Assembly (NCBI GenBank): GCA_019240755.1
Contig: JAFAXS010000158.1
Span: forward strand, 1 to 44,334
From: Vulcanimicrobiota bacterium
Lineage (GTDB): Bacteria; Vulcanimicrobiota; Vulcanimicrobiia; Vulcanimicrobiales; Vulcanimicrobiaceae
DNA: 44,334 bases
Reading direction: 5' to 3'
The position numbers and the translations under genes were made by a program. This document shows positions 28,665 to 37,766 of the stretch, piece by piece. A model generated the notes under the pieces. That model had not been told where the DNA came from, did not search any database, and saw only the letters and a list, made by a program, of their open reading frames with translations. The stretch's first letter is position 1; each line of letters starts with the position of its first letter.

Positions 28665-29663
28665 TTAGTGTGCTGTGGTAAGTGCCGCGCGCCGTATCGC
28701 GGCGGCCATTGCGTAGAGCGCCGCAACGATCAACAAGGCTTCTGCGACCGCGCTGAACGCCAGCGCGGCGCCGGCCACCAACCACGCCGCGACCGTCGCC
28801 GCCGCTCGCAGCCACCCGGCGCGCGGCGGCGCATCGTCGCTAGCGGACGAGCGCAACAGCCAACGCATGCCGATCGCAAAAGCGGCGAGCAGCGACGCGA
28901 GGTATGCGGCGGTAGCGAAGCGCTCCGCGTAGACTGCCGGCAAGAGGCTCGCCAACGCCAAGCCCGCGACGATCGCCGCGACGCAATACCACGCGGCGCG
29001 CGCGAAGACGTTCGCCGCCGCCGGCGTCGCGAGCAGCCGGCGCGCCTCAGCGTAGCCGCGGCCCGCCAAGTTGCCGGCGCGCAAGGACGCGGCGAGCGAT
29101 GCGGTCACGAGTGCGGCTGCAACGAACGCCGACGCATAGGCCAACTTTGCCAGCGCGTCCGTCGCTTCGCCGGCGAAGAGCGCGGCGGCGCCGAGCGAGC
29201 ACAGCGCGACGATCACGCAGTACCGAATCGCCACCGTGAGATAGTTTGCGTCCGCCAATCGGCGCCGTACCGCCGAAAACGCGCCGCCGTGCACGAGTGC
29301 GGCGGCACCCGTGATGGCAAAGCACAGCGCGACCACGCGGACTTCGGCCGCGCTTTGCGATGCCGCGGCGGCGCCCGCCACGATCAGCAACGCGAGGCCG
29401 AGCGCGAACGCGAACGCCGCCGGAAAACGGGGATCCGCTGCGGGCTGCTGCGAGGGCAGCGCCGGCAAGAACCAACGCAGCACCGCAGCAATCGCCGCCG
29501 CGATCGCCGCGACGTACGCGACGGTCGCAAAGCGTTCGGCAGCCGTTCCGCCGGTGAGCGTCGCGATTGCCAGCGCAACGACGGCGGTCGCCGCCGCGTA
29601 GCGCAGCGCTCGTTCGAGGGCCCAGGCGCAGGCGGTCAGCGCTGCGTTGTTCGAATCGGCCAA
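28665..29663 (-). CDS. Ala-rich polytopic membrane protein of unknown function
   Basis: The predicted 332 residues are mostly hydrophobic, Ala-rich helices, about ten in all, in two similar halves: TAAERFATVAYVAAIAAAIA recurs later as YAERFATAAYLASLLAAFAI, both followed by a Trp/Arg (LRWFLP, MRWLLR). This hints at an internal duplication. No catalytic or transporter signature is visible. The start is uncertain: TTG 29663 or GTG 29678, both overlapping the 3' end of the AftD-like gene. The GT-C/YfhO-like gene follows without a gap. It may be a membrane partner of its two large neighbours. Confidence 0.55.
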   Translation of the reverse strand: MADSNNAALTACAWALERALRYAAATAVVALAIATLTGGTAAERFATVAYVAAIAAAIAAVLRWFLPALPSQQPAADPRFPAAFAFALGLALLIVAGAAAASQSAAEVRVVALCFAITGAAALVHGGAFSAVRRRLADANYLTVAIRYCVIVALCSLGAAALFAGEATDALAKLAYASAFVAAALVTASLAASLRAGNLAGRGYAEARRLLATPAAANVFARAAWYCVAAIVAGLALASLLPAVYAERFATAAYLASLLAAFAIGMRWLLRSSASDDAPPRAGWLRAAATVAAWLVAGAALAFSAVAEALLIVAALYAMAAAIRRAALTTAH

Positions 29664-32600
29664 AGTTCGGGCTTGCACGCCAGCACGACCATGAGGATCA
29701 GCGCCAGCAACGAGAGCACGGCCGCCACCAGGTAGAGGGTTTGCGCGCCAAAGCTTACCGCGATCTCGCCTCCGTTCGGGAGACTCGGCACGAGCCACCC
29801 GTTGACGATTCCGTCAACAATTACGTGCGGCAGTGGTTGTCCGTCCATCGTTGCCTGCCACTCGCGGTGATATGCCTCATCGAACACGAGCAGAAACGGG
29901 TTCGCCGTCTTCTGCACCGTCACGGTCAAGGCCGTCGGAGAGCGTCGGTGCCAATCAACGCGCAGGCGCGCCGTCCTGGGCAACGACAGCGGCTCGACGC
30001 TGAGCAGCGTCATCTTCACCTGTGGATCGCCGCTCGTAATCACGTGCCGTCCGGCGGAGAGCGACACGGGCCTGTTTCCGATCAGGCGTCCATCCACGCG
30101 GATGGGAAGATCGACGAGGGATTGCGGGTGATCCAACGCGCGCGCCGGCATCGCATGAACGTTGTAGTAGATTCCCGTTAGCTTTGGTCGCGCGTCTCGC
30201 CAGATGAACCACATTCCGGCGATCCGCTGCGACGCATCGGACCAGCCGTTGGGAAATTCGTGCAGGAAGTTGACGTCGAACGGACCGCTGGGCGAGATCG
30301 GTGCAACGCGATACTCCGTTCTCCCGCTATCGCGCAGCGCGACGGCGACCCATGCGCCGCGATTACCGATGCCTTCGATCGTCCCGGCAACCTCCGGATC
30401 GCCGGCCAAGCCGTCCGGCGGCGGCGCAATAGCGACCGCATTGAATGCCGCGTCCTTGATGGCGGCCTGCCGGTTCGATGAACGTCCTGTACGCGCGAAC
30501 TCCAAGTCCGGAGCGACCGCGGCCGAGATCACGCTGCTCCCGAGATCGCCGCGTTCGTTGCCCAACGAATGGAAACGAAACTCGACGTCGTTCCAGCCGG
30601 GCCGCAAATCGAGCGAGAAGGTCACCGCAACGGGCGTTGGACCATCGAGATGCGACGGCGTATCGTAGGCTTGCGCGGCGGCCGCCGGACCGCCGATGAT
30701 GACGTCCTGCGACGGTCCCCCATTCGCCCGAACGGTCATCGCGTTGCTCACCTGCAGGCGGCTGACCCGCATCGAGACGCGCGTGCGCGCGCTCGCCGTC
30801 CCGCCGGCGTAGACGCGGACGTGCGCGTCGCGTGCAAAGAGGAGCCACGACATCGGATCGCCGCGTTGCCACCGATACGCCGAGGCATCGTCGGTATACC
30901 ATTGCGGCGGCATCATGATCTGCGACGTTCCGAAGACGCCGCCGTCCGGAAGATATGCGAGCACGGGTGAGAGCGCCACGGGAAACGCGCCGCGATACGT
31001 CCCGCGGGGCAGAATGCGCGTCCGAGCTTGCCCGTCCGGACCGAACGGCGCCACCGCGCCTGCGCGAACGCGATAGCGGCCCGAAGCCGGCAGCGTGATC
31101 GTCGCCTTCGGTCCATAGACGAGCGTCGTGTTCGTTTGATTGCGGGGCAGCGCGCGGGCCAGCCCGGCAATCCGGTCTTCCCACGCGCGCAAGTCGTCAG
31201 CGTTGATCAACGCGACGACGAGCCCCGGATCCGGGTAGCCGTCGGAGAGCGAGTGCGCGCCGGACGCCAGATTGAGCCTACCGTACCGCGTCCAAGCGCC
31301 GCCGGTGGTCAACGGCGAGAAATAGGTGCCGTCAACTTCGAGATTCTGTGCCGGGCTGCGCTGGAACAACAGCGACTGCTCATAGGAGAACACCTCGTAC
31401 ACGCCGCCGTCGCGCACTTCAAAGGGCGTCGTCCATCCGACGTCCGCGGGAGGCGGATTCACGCGAATTCCACCGTGCAGCAGCGCCTGGTTGACCGCCA
31501 GGTCCACGATCTGCTCCGGCGACGAGGGAATGATCGGAGCGATGCTCTGGAGCGCGCCGGAGAATTCATCGGTCGAACGGCTCGGCGGATCGAACTGCGC
31601 TCTCCCGGCCGCCATCGCGGGAACGTTTCCGAGATACGCGTCGGTGAAGATCGGCGCAGTGCTGACGACGGGATGCGTGACGCCGTAGAGCAGCGGCAGC
31701 GTCCCGTTCACGTGATACACCCGTAACGGTCCGTCGGAACGAACTTGCGAGGCGCCGACGACGCGGTGCAGCAGATCGTGCGTCAGCGTCGTCGTATTGA
31801 ACCGCGACTCTCCGGGAGAGCTGAAGTCAATGACCGGGATGAAGTCGTCGCGCTGCAGGATCGTATCGACGCCCAGAACGCGCAGCATGTCGGTTGCAAA
31901 TGGAAGTCCCTCCCGCGCGGCGCGGTAGGTGCGCTTCTCCCAGACGTCGGTCCCCTCGGTGGGCGCGCTGCCTAACAGTCCGTAGATCAGGGGCCGATCG
32001 ATCAGTGAGTCCTCTATGTAAAATTGCGGCGAGCCCCAATCAAACTGCTCGAGGTACTGCGTCGGAAAGAGCGCAACGCGTTGACGCTGATCGTTCCCGA
32101 GCAGCGCCTTCTCGCGATACTCCCACGCCGGCAGCACCGCGCCGGGATAGTTCATCTTCGCGATCAGCACCGGGATGAAGATGACGATCGGCATGACGAC
32201 GAAGGCGGCGGCCGTCGCCGGGCGCAGCCACCGCCGGCGCTGCGCACGTGGATTCCGGTCGATGCGCTCCTGCAGCGTCGCAACGAGCGCCCCCGCGGCG
32301 ATCGCATACAGGCCGCAGAGTCCGAACTCGACGCCGGCCACCCATTTATACGAGAACCTGAACATCTGGAAGCCCGGGAAATTGCGATAGAGCAGGTCGT
32401 AGATCGGCGTCGTCACCGCATCGCCGACCTGATCGTGGTAATAGCCGACCACTAAGGGAACCGAAACGATCGTCACGATCAAGAAGTACAGCATGGCGGG
32501 GTTCTGATTGCGCCGCAGCGCGATACCCGCCAGCGCGATGATCGGAACGAACCAGAGCAGCGCACCGAAAAAACCTGCGGCATAGGGAGCCGCCCACGGG

Positions 32601-33526
32601 AAGTACGCCTTCCCCGCGAACGAGACGAAGGTCGCCCAGTGTCCGAGCCCCCGCAATACGTTGGCAAACGACGTCGCAGCGTTGTGCATCGAAGGGGCCT
32701 CGCTCAACACGCCGTTCAGGTACGCGCCGCGGAAAAAATCCACAAATGGAACCAGCCAGTAAAGGTTGACCGCGACGGTGCCGATCGCGGCGATCGCCAG
32801 GAACGGCCACGTGCGGCGCAGCGCGGCGATAGGCGCGGGATCGAAGAGGATCGCGATCCCGACGAACAGCGTCAGCAGAATCGCGTTGATGCCCACCAGC
32901 GGCGGATTGATTCCCGCGCCCGCGAGGACGAGCAGGGCGATAAACAGCCCGGCGCGCCAATAGTTCATCTCGCCGCGGATCGCGCGAGCGGTGATGCCGA
33001 CCATGGCCGGCAGCGTCGCGTAGGTCAACAGCCAGACGATTTGCGCCTGCGAGTTCAGCGCGACGTACATGTTGAAGAGGTAGGCGCACGCGCCGGCGAC
33101 GCGCGCGGCTTCGCTCAGCCACGGCGTGACGTACCGAAGGCAATAGTACATGGACGCGAGGCAGCCGAGATACACGCAAAAGACGATGCAGTGCTGAGCG
33201 ACGGCGGCCGGCACGCGGAGGAGCTCCGCCAGCCCATACGCCCACGCGTACGGAGTCTCGTAGGGGAACCAAAATCCGGTATGCGTCCCGAGGTGGAGCG
33301 CGGGGTTCCACGCCGAGAGCAGTTGCCCGAGGAACTTGAGCGGATCGATGTGCAGCGCGGCCTGTCCGTCGTTGAGCTGCAGTCCCTGGCCGTAGGCGCT
33401 CGTCACGAGCAGCGCGAGCGCAACAAAAAGCGCCGGGATGCCGGCTTTGCGCAACAATGCCGGCTGCGATCGAACGACCGCCCAGGGAGGCGTGCCGGCT
33501 GCCGCCTGCACCGCTTCTTGTTTCAC
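29636..33526 (-). CDS. AftD-like GT-C glycosyltransferase (DUF3367-type), giant membrane protein
   Basis: With GTG at 33526 the product is 1296 residues. The first about 530 residues hold around 12 membrane helices. The region after helix 1 (LNDGQAALHIDPLKFL, LLSAWNPALHLGTHTGFW, FPYETPYAWAYGLAELL) matches my recollection of the N-terminal GT-C domain of alpha-(1,3)-arabinofuranosyltransferase AftD, including the acidic residue in the first loop. About 700 residues of beta-rich extracytoplasmic sequence follow, compatible with carbohydrate-binding modules, and then one final helix (TLYLVAAVLSLLALILMVVL). It would use a polyprenyl-phosphate sugar on the outer face of the inner membrane. GTGA overlap with the GT9 stop fixes the start. 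The donor sugar is unknown. Confidence 0.62.
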   Translation of the reverse strand: MKQEAVQAAAGTPPWAVVRSQPALLRKAGIPALFVALALLVTSAYGQGLQLNDGQAALHIDPLKFLGQLLSAWNPALHLGTHTGFWFPYETPYAWAYGLAELLRVPAAVAQHCIVFCVYLGCLASMYYCLRYVTPWLSEAARVAGACAYLFNMYVALNSQAQIVWLLTYATLPAMVGITARAIRGEMNYWRAGLFIALLVLAGAGINPPLVGINAILLTLFVGIAILFDPAPIAALRRTWPFLAIAAIGTVAVNLYWLVPFVDFFRGAYLNGVLSEAPSMHNAATSFANVLRGLGHWATFVSFAGKAYFPWAAPYAAGFFGALLWFVPIIALAGIALRRNQNPAMLYFLIVTIVSVPLVVGYYHDQVGDAVTTPIYDLLYRNFPGFQMFRFSYKWVAGVEFGLCGLYAIAAGALVATLQERIDRNPRAQRRRWLRPATAAAFVVMPIVIFIPVLIAKMNYPGAVLPAWEYREKALLGNDQRQRVALFPTQYLEQFDWGSPQFYIEDSLIDRPLIYGLLGSAPTEGTDVWEKRTYRAAREGLPFATDMLRVLGVDTILQRDDFIPVIDFSSPGESRFNTTTLTHDLLHRVVGASQVRSDGPLRVYHVNGTLPLLYGVTHPVVSTAPIFTDAYLGNVPAMAAGRAQFDPPSRSTDEFSGALQSIAPIIPSSPEQIVDLAVNQALLHGGIRVNPPPADVGWTTPFEVRDGGVYEVFSYEQSLLFQRSPAQNLEVDGTYFSPLTTGGAWTRYGRLNLASGAHSLSDGYPDPGLVVALINADDLRAWEDRIAGLARALPRNQTNTTLVYGPKATITLPASGRYRVRAGAVAPFGPDGQARTRILPRGTYRGAFPVALSPVLAYLPDGGVFGTSQIMMPPQWYTDDASAYRWQRGDPMSWLLFARDAHVRVYAGGTASARTRVSMRVSRLQVSNAMTVRANGGPSQDVIIGGPAAAAQAYDTPSHLDGPTPVAVTFSLDLRPGWNDVEFRFHSLGNERGDLGSSVISAAVAPDLEFARTGRSSNRQAAIKDAAFNAVAIAPPPDGLAGDPEVAGTIEGIGNRGAWVAVALRDSGRTEYRVAPISPSGPFDVNFLHEFPNGWSDASQRIAGMWFIWRDARPKLTGIYYNVHAMPARALDHPQSLVDLPIRVDGRLIGNRPVSLSAGRHVITSGDPQVKMTLLSVEPLSLPRTARLRVDWHRRSPTALTVTVQKTANPFLLVFDEAYHREWQATMDGQPLPHVIVDGIVNGWLVPSLPNGGEIAVSFGAQTLYLVAAVLSLLALILMVVLACKPELWPIRTTQR

Positions 33527-34578
33527 GAGTATGCCTTTCCGTAGAGTCTGAATGGCCCTTCGAGGCTCAACTCTTGTTTCACCGTCGAGAGTTCGAACAG
33601 GCGATCGACGTTCTGATCGACCGCACCAAACTCCACATCGCGCACGATGCAGCGATAGTCGAGTCGCCGTACGCACACAAACCGATGCGATCCTTCGTCG
33701 TGACAGGCGGGACAGAGCGACGGACGCAACGCAATCGCGGGTCCGATCGGCGCCCCCCGCACCTCGCTCGTCATCCCGAACAGCGCGAGCGTCTTCACTC
33801 CGAGCCCCGAGGCCAGATGGGTGAAGCCGGCGTCGTTTCCTACGAAGACTTCGCATTCGGACAGCCGCTGCGCGGCCTCCGTCAGCGGCTCCCGGATCAC
33901 CGCGACGGCAGCGTCGCCCAAAAAGTCGGTTTCCGCGCGAGCGGCCTCCCGGTTCTCGTGCGGTCCGAGAAAGAAGCGCACGTGCCGCCCTTTCGCAGCC
34001 TGGGAGCGAGCCAGCGCGACGAATCGCTCGTATGGCCAGCGCTTAGATTCGTTCCCTTTGTACGCCATCGAGCCGGGGTGTATCCCGAGCACTCCGGCGA
34101 TGGTGCTCGCGCGCCACTGCGCGGGAATCAAGTACTGCAGCGACTCCGCCGCCTCTCCGAGCGCCATGGCGCGCGCGAGACGCAGGTTCTCCGCCAAGCG
34201 ATGGCCGCCGCGCAACGGCACGCGTACGCCGGCGGTCGTGGCCGCGATCGCGCTCGAGGCGCCGCCGTACTCGTGCATCCAGAGCCGGCGTCCGCCGGCC
34301 GCGCGCGCCACCGCCGCGTACTGCCAGCGGGTGGCGGGAAACGGCAGAATGCAGCGATCGTACCGCCGGCGTCGCAGCCCGGCAATTACTCGGAGCAACT
34401 CCGCGGCCCTCGGACGCCAGGGGAGCTCGACGACGTCGCGCGCGGTGCCCAGCGCACGAACATACTCCGTTACCGGCGCCTGCCACGTCAGCGCATCGAA
34501 CGGCTCGGCCGCGCTCGCCAAACCGCGAAGCAGCGGACTTGCGGCCAGCGCGTCTCCAAGCCCCGGTAACAAGAGCAC
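33523..34578 (-). CDS. Family 9 glycosyltransferase (heptosyltransferase-like)
   Basis: The predicted 351-residue GT-B enzyme begins near VLLLPGLGDALAASPLLRGL, the acceptor-side start of heptosyltransferases. The nucleotide-sugar side shows LGIHPGSMAYKGNESKRWPY, and CEVFVGNDAGFTHLASGLGVKTLALFGMTSE. Four Cys in PSLCPACHDEG and FVCVRRLDYRCIV match the C-terminal Cys cluster of many GT9 members. It adds a sugar, classically heptose, to a lipid core on the cytoplasmic side. The start is uncertain: GTG 34578 leaves a 28-base gap from the GT2 stop, while upstream starts would overlap GT2 without homology. The stop overlaps the giant GT-C gene by 4 bases. Confidence 0.82.
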   Translation of the reverse strand: MLLLPGLGDALAASPLLRGLASAAEPFDALTWQAPVTEYVRALGTARDVVELPWRPRAAELLRVIAGLRRRRYDRCILPFPATRWQYAAVARAAGGRRLWMHEYGGASSAIAATTAGVRVPLRGGHRLAENLRLARAMALGEAAESLQYLIPAQWRASTIAGVLGIHPGSMAYKGNESKRWPYERFVALARSQAAKGRHVRFFLGPHENREAARAETDFLGDAAVAVIREPLTEAAQRLSECEVFVGNDAGFTHLASGLGVKTLALFGMTSEVRGAPIGPAIALRPSLCPACHDEGSHRFVCVRRLDYRCIVRDVEFGAVDQNVDRLFELSTVKQELSLEGPFRLYGKAYS

Positions 34579-34606
34579 CAGCGCCGCGCCGGGTTCCCGA
34601 GTGCGG

Positions 34607-35404
34607 CTAGTCTGCGATCGTGACAGGAACGACGATTTCGTGCGAGGCCGCGGCGGACTCCAGGGCCGCGGGCCGGCGGTGCGGCCGGTCGTAATAGTGC
34701 AGGATCCGCATGCGATAAAAGATCGCGAGCGTGTCGATGAACACTTTCGCAACGGCAGGCAGACGCAGCCTGCTGCAGACCCGTTGGAAGTTCAGGGTCA
34801 CCGGCGCCTCGGCGATGCGATAGCCGAAGTGGTGCACGTTGGCAAGGAGCTCGAGGTCGAACGCAAATCGTTTGACTAAGATGCGCGGCAGCACGTGGTC
34901 CAAGACCTGACGACGGAAGAGCTTGATGCCGGTTTGCGTATCGCGCACCGGCAAGCCAAAGAGAGCGCGGACCAGCATGTAGTAGCCGAGGCTCCACACG
35001 CGGCGCGTCGGCGGATAGTCCACCTTCGACCTCGGATGAAACTTCGAGCCGATCACGACGTCGGCGCCGCGGGCGCGCATGATCTCGAAGAAATCGGCGA
35101 GCTGTTCGGGATGCAGATCCATGTCGGCATCCAAAAATGCAACGTAGTCGCCGCGCGCGTAGGAAGCGCCGCAGATGAGCGCGTTACCCTTCCCTTCGTT
35201 GCGCGTGCAACGGACGACGCGCACGCGATCGGGCCAGCGCGCGAGCGCATGACTTGCGGCTGCGTGCGTCCCGTCCATGCTTCCGTCGTCAATGACGATG
35301 ATCTCGAAGTCGATGCCGAAGGCGTGCATCGTCTCGACGGTCTCGCACACATTCTCGGCGATCGAACTAGCCTCGTTGTAAGCGGGCATGAGGATCGAGA
35401 GCAT
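34607..35404 (-). CDS. Family 2 glycosyltransferase, DPM1/dolichol-phosphate-mannose-synthase-like
   Basis: The predicted 265 residues start MLSILMPAYNEASSIAENV. EIIVIDDGSMDGT binds the nucleotide, and VAFLDADMDLHPEQLADFFE carries the D-A-D metal site. DTQTGIKLFRRQVLDHVLPR is the usual acceptor-side segment. There is no membrane helix, so it resembles the soluble DPM1 type rather than GtrB. It probably charges polyprenyl phosphate with a hexose on the cytoplasmic face. That is the donor type that GT-C enzymes need, and two GT-C-like genes lie downstream in the same operon. No ribosome site precedes the ATG; an upstream start at 35476 would add a poor N-terminal extension. Confidence 0.85.
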   Translation of the reverse strand: MLSILMPAYNEASSIAENVCETVETMHAFGIDFEIIVIDDGSMDGTHAAASHALARWPDRVRVVRCTRNEGKGNALICGASYARGDYVAFLDADMDLHPEQLADFFEIMRARGADVVIGSKFHPRSKVDYPPTRRVWSLGYYMLVRALFGLPVRDTQTGIKLFRRQVLDHVLPRILVKRFAFDLELLANVHHFGYRIAEAPVTLNFQRVCSRLRLPAVAKVFIDTLAIFYRMRILHYYDRPHRRPAALESAAASHEIVVPVTIAD

Positions 35405-35443
35405 GGCGCAGCTACGTTGGCTCTCGCCGAATATCGAGCCTGC

Positions 35444-35492
35444 CCGTGAAATAGTAATCGTAGTCAATTTCAACAAGAAAACGATTTCACGG
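35444..35492. repeat. Inverted repeat with 9-bp perfect arms
   Basis: CCGTGAAAT (35444-35452) is matched by ATTTCACGG (35484-35492), with a 31-base AT-rich spacer between. The next base pair is broken and one more then matches. It occupies the 90-base gap between the MurJ stop and the following GT2 gene. The long spacer argues against a terminator. An operator or a folded leader is possible. Confidence 0.55.
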
Positions 35493-35494
35493 TT

Positions 35495-37039
35495 TTAGGC
35501 GATTGGGGCTTCGCGATTTTCCGGCGGGCTGACGAGGTTGCGCTCGAACTTCGCTACGATCGTGCGCCAAGCGAGCTCCAGCTCTTCGACGCCGAGCACG
35601 CGCGCGGCCGCGATGAAGACGGTCGCGCCGATTGCGATCTGGCCGAAGAGGAACCAAGCACGCGAGGCCAGGCTCGCTTCCGGCGTGACGCCCAGTGCGC
35701 CGATCCAGCCCAACGCGAGCAGCATCGCAAACGAACTGAGCAACACCTTGCCGCCGGAGATCGCGAGCGAGCGCCAATCGATGCCCGACACCAATCGCGC
35801 CGCAACCATCAAGAGCAGCGCGGCCTGCACCGTTTGACTGACGGAGTTGGCCAAGAGCAATCCACGCGCGCCGAGACTTGGGAGCCATACCAGCGACAAC
35901 AGGACGTTGAGCACGACGGTCGCCACGGAGATCGTCACCGGGGCGAGCGTCTCGTGACAGGCAAAGCAACAGCGCGTCAAGACGACGTTTGCGGCCAGCG
36001 CGATGAGTCCGACCGCCGCGTAGGGCAGCAGGCTCGCCGTCAAGTCCGTCGCGCTGGCTTGGAAAGTTCCGCGCTCGAACAGCGCCTGCACCATCGGGTG
36101 CGCCAACACGATCAGCGCGAACGCGGACGGAATCGTGATGAAGTTCACCAGCCGCAAGCCGGTGACGACGCTGCGCGCGACGCCGCGGCGGTTTTCGCGC
36201 GCAAACTGCGCCGCGAGCAACGGAAAGATCACCGTCGCGATCGCCGCGGCGAAAATCTGCTGCGGGAAGTTCACGAGCTTCGTGGCGTAGTTCATGCCCG
36301 CGATGTAGCCGGGGGCGAGCGTCGAGGCAAAGAAGCGGTCGAAGAACAGCGCCAGCTGACCTGCGGCGGAGCCGACGATGATGGGCCCCAGCAAGACCCA
36401 GATCTTCTTCAGCCCGGGGTGGCGCAGGTCGATGACCGGACGATATCGGCCGATGGAAAGAAACGACGGCAGCTGAACGAGCATCTGGGCGCTCAAGCCG
36501 AGCACGGTGCCGAGGACGAGCGCGTAAATGCCCATGCCGTGACTCAGCAGAACGACGCACGCCATCGTCACGGCGTTGACCGCGACCCCCACGAGCGCGG
36601 CGGAGCGAAACCGCTGGTACGCGTTGAGCATGGCCGAGAGCACGCCGCTCAGGCTGACGGCGACGATGCTCGGCATCAGCCAGCGCGTCATGCGGATCGC
36701 CACGCCCATCTGTGGCGCGGGAAAGCCATGCGCGATGACCGGCACGTACCAACGAGCCGTAAAGAAACCGATGACCGCACAACTCGTCAGGACGATCGCC
36801 AACAGGTTCAGCACGGTGTTTGCGAGCCGCCACGCCTCCTCGTCTCGGCGGCGCGCCAAATATTGCGAGAACGTTGGAACCAGCGCGCTGACGAGCGCGC
36901 CGTTGAAAACGCCGAAGAGTATCGTCGGGATCGTCGCCGCGGCGAGGAAGGTGTCCATCTCCCAGCGCGTACCGTAGTACCGCGCATTGACCACCTCGCG
37001 CATGAACCCGAGAAGCGTCGATGCGAACGTGGCGCCCAT
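35495..37039 (-). CDS. murJ: Lipid II / lipid-linked oligosaccharide flippase, MurJ (MviN) family
   Basis: The protein has about 14 hydrophobic helices. STLLGFMREVVNARYYGTRWEMDTFLAA and GALVSALVPTFSQYLAR match MurJ, as do FDRFFASTLAPGYIAGMNYA (central helices) and ERGTFQASATDLTASLLPY. MurJ translocates lipid II for peptidoglycan synthesis; in a sugar locus a paralogue could move another glycan. From the ATG at 37039 the product is 514 residues, but helix 1 begins upstream: the in-frame sequence RRRVSIAASTLFIMGATFA lacks any ATG, GTG or TTG back to the previous in-frame stop. An ATT at 37126 with GGAGGA nine bases before it is a candidate start. The given start is therefore a minimum. Confidence 0.85.
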   Translation of the reverse strand: MGATFASTLLGFMREVVNARYYGTRWEMDTFLAAATIPTILFGVFNGALVSALVPTFSQYLARRRDEEAWRLANTVLNLLAIVLTSCAVIGFFTARWYVPVIAHGFPAPQMGVAIRMTRWLMPSIVAVSLSGVLSAMLNAYQRFRSAALVGVAVNAVTMACVVLLSHGMGIYALVLGTVLGLSAQMLVQLPSFLSIGRYRPVIDLRHPGLKKIWVLLGPIIVGSAAGQLALFFDRFFASTLAPGYIAGMNYATKLVNFPQQIFAAAIATVIFPLLAAQFARENRRGVARSVVTGLRLVNFITIPSAFALIVLAHPMVQALFERGTFQASATDLTASLLPYAAVGLIALAANVVLTRCCFACHETLAPVTISVATVVLNVLLSLVWLPSLGARGLLLANSVSQTVQAALLLMVAARLVSGIDWRSLAISGGKVLLSSFAMLLALGWIGALGVTPEASLASRAWFLFGQIAIGATVFIAAARVLGVEELELAWRTIVAKFERNLVSPPENREAPIA

Positions 37040-37121
37040 GATAAAGAGCGTGGAGGCGGCGATCGAGACGCGGCGGCGCGGGCGGCGAGGTTCGGGAACT
37101 ACCCGCAGGTGCAGGGAGCCG

Positions 37122-37766
37122 TTAATGCGCTCCGTTCCTCCGTATCACGGCGGGAATCGTTTTGGCGACGATCAGCAAATCGCCGAGCGGCGTCCACGTG
37201 TCGACGTAGCGGTTGTCCAACTCCATCCAGTGCTCAAACGACACGCCGCTGCGCCCGTTCACCTGCCAAAGACACGTGATCCCTTGTGGAACGCTTTGGC
37301 GCCGCAGCGCGAAGGCATCGTAATGTTCGACCTCGCTCGGCAGCGCCGGGCGCGGACCGACGAGCGACATGTCGCCGAGCACGACGTTGACTAGGTTCGG
37401 CAACTCGTCGATGCTCGTCCGCCGCAAGAACCGCCCCAGCGGATGCAAGCGCGGATCGTCGCGGATCTTGAAGACGGGTCCGTCAACCTCGTTGAGATGC
37501 ATGACGCTCGAACGCATGGCGTGAGCGCCGGCGACCATCGTGCGCAGCTTGAACATCTTGAACCGGCGGCCGTTCATTCCGACTCGCTCCTGCGCGAAGA
37601 ACGGCGTCCCGCGGGTGGTGAACGCGATCGCCACGGCGGCCGCCCCGATGACGGGCGCCGCCACCAATAGTAAAAGCACGCCCAGAACGACGTCGGTCGT
37701 ACGCTTGAGCGCCCACCACGCTTCGGGAACGTTACGTTCCGCTGCAATGCCGATGGCTATCTGCAC
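37122..37766 (-). CDS. PglC-like monotopic phosphoglycosyl transferase
   Basis: The 214-residue protein is a short bacterial sugar transferase that moves a sugar-1-phosphate from a nucleotide sugar to undecaprenyl phosphate, the first step of glycan assembly. ALKRTTDVVLGVLLLLVAAP is the re-entrant membrane helix, FFAQERVGMNGRRFKMFKLRTM a core block, and TSIDELPNLVNVVLGDMSLVGPRP contains the catalytic Asp-Glu pair. The PQGITCLWQVNGRS stretch is also typical. It lacks the four N-terminal helices of WbaP/WcaJ. The start is GTG 37766, overlapping the deoB stop by 10 bases. Its stop overlaps the possible ATT start of murJ. Confidence 0.9.
   Translation of the reverse strand: MQIAIGIAAERNVPEAWWALKRTTDVVLGVLLLLVAAPVIGAAAVAIAFTTRGTPFFAQERVGMNGRRFKMFKLRTMVAGAHAMRSSVMHLNEVDGPVFKIRDDPRLHPLGRFLRRTSIDELPNLVNVVLGDMSLVGPRPALPSEVEHYDAFALRRQSVPQGITCLWQVNGRSGVSFEHWMELDNRYVDTWTPLGDLLIVAKTIPAVIRRNGAH

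Noticed and set aside
27915-29735. Long plus-strand open frame of about 600 codons
   Set aside because: It is antisense to two membrane-protein genes, is full of Arg/Gln/Glu with no fold pattern, and arises from high-GC codon bias.
35834-37279. Plus-strand frame of about 480 codons
   Set aside because: It is antisense to murJ and the phosphoglycosyl transferase, whose family motifs are clear; its own product is low-complexity and Arg-rich.
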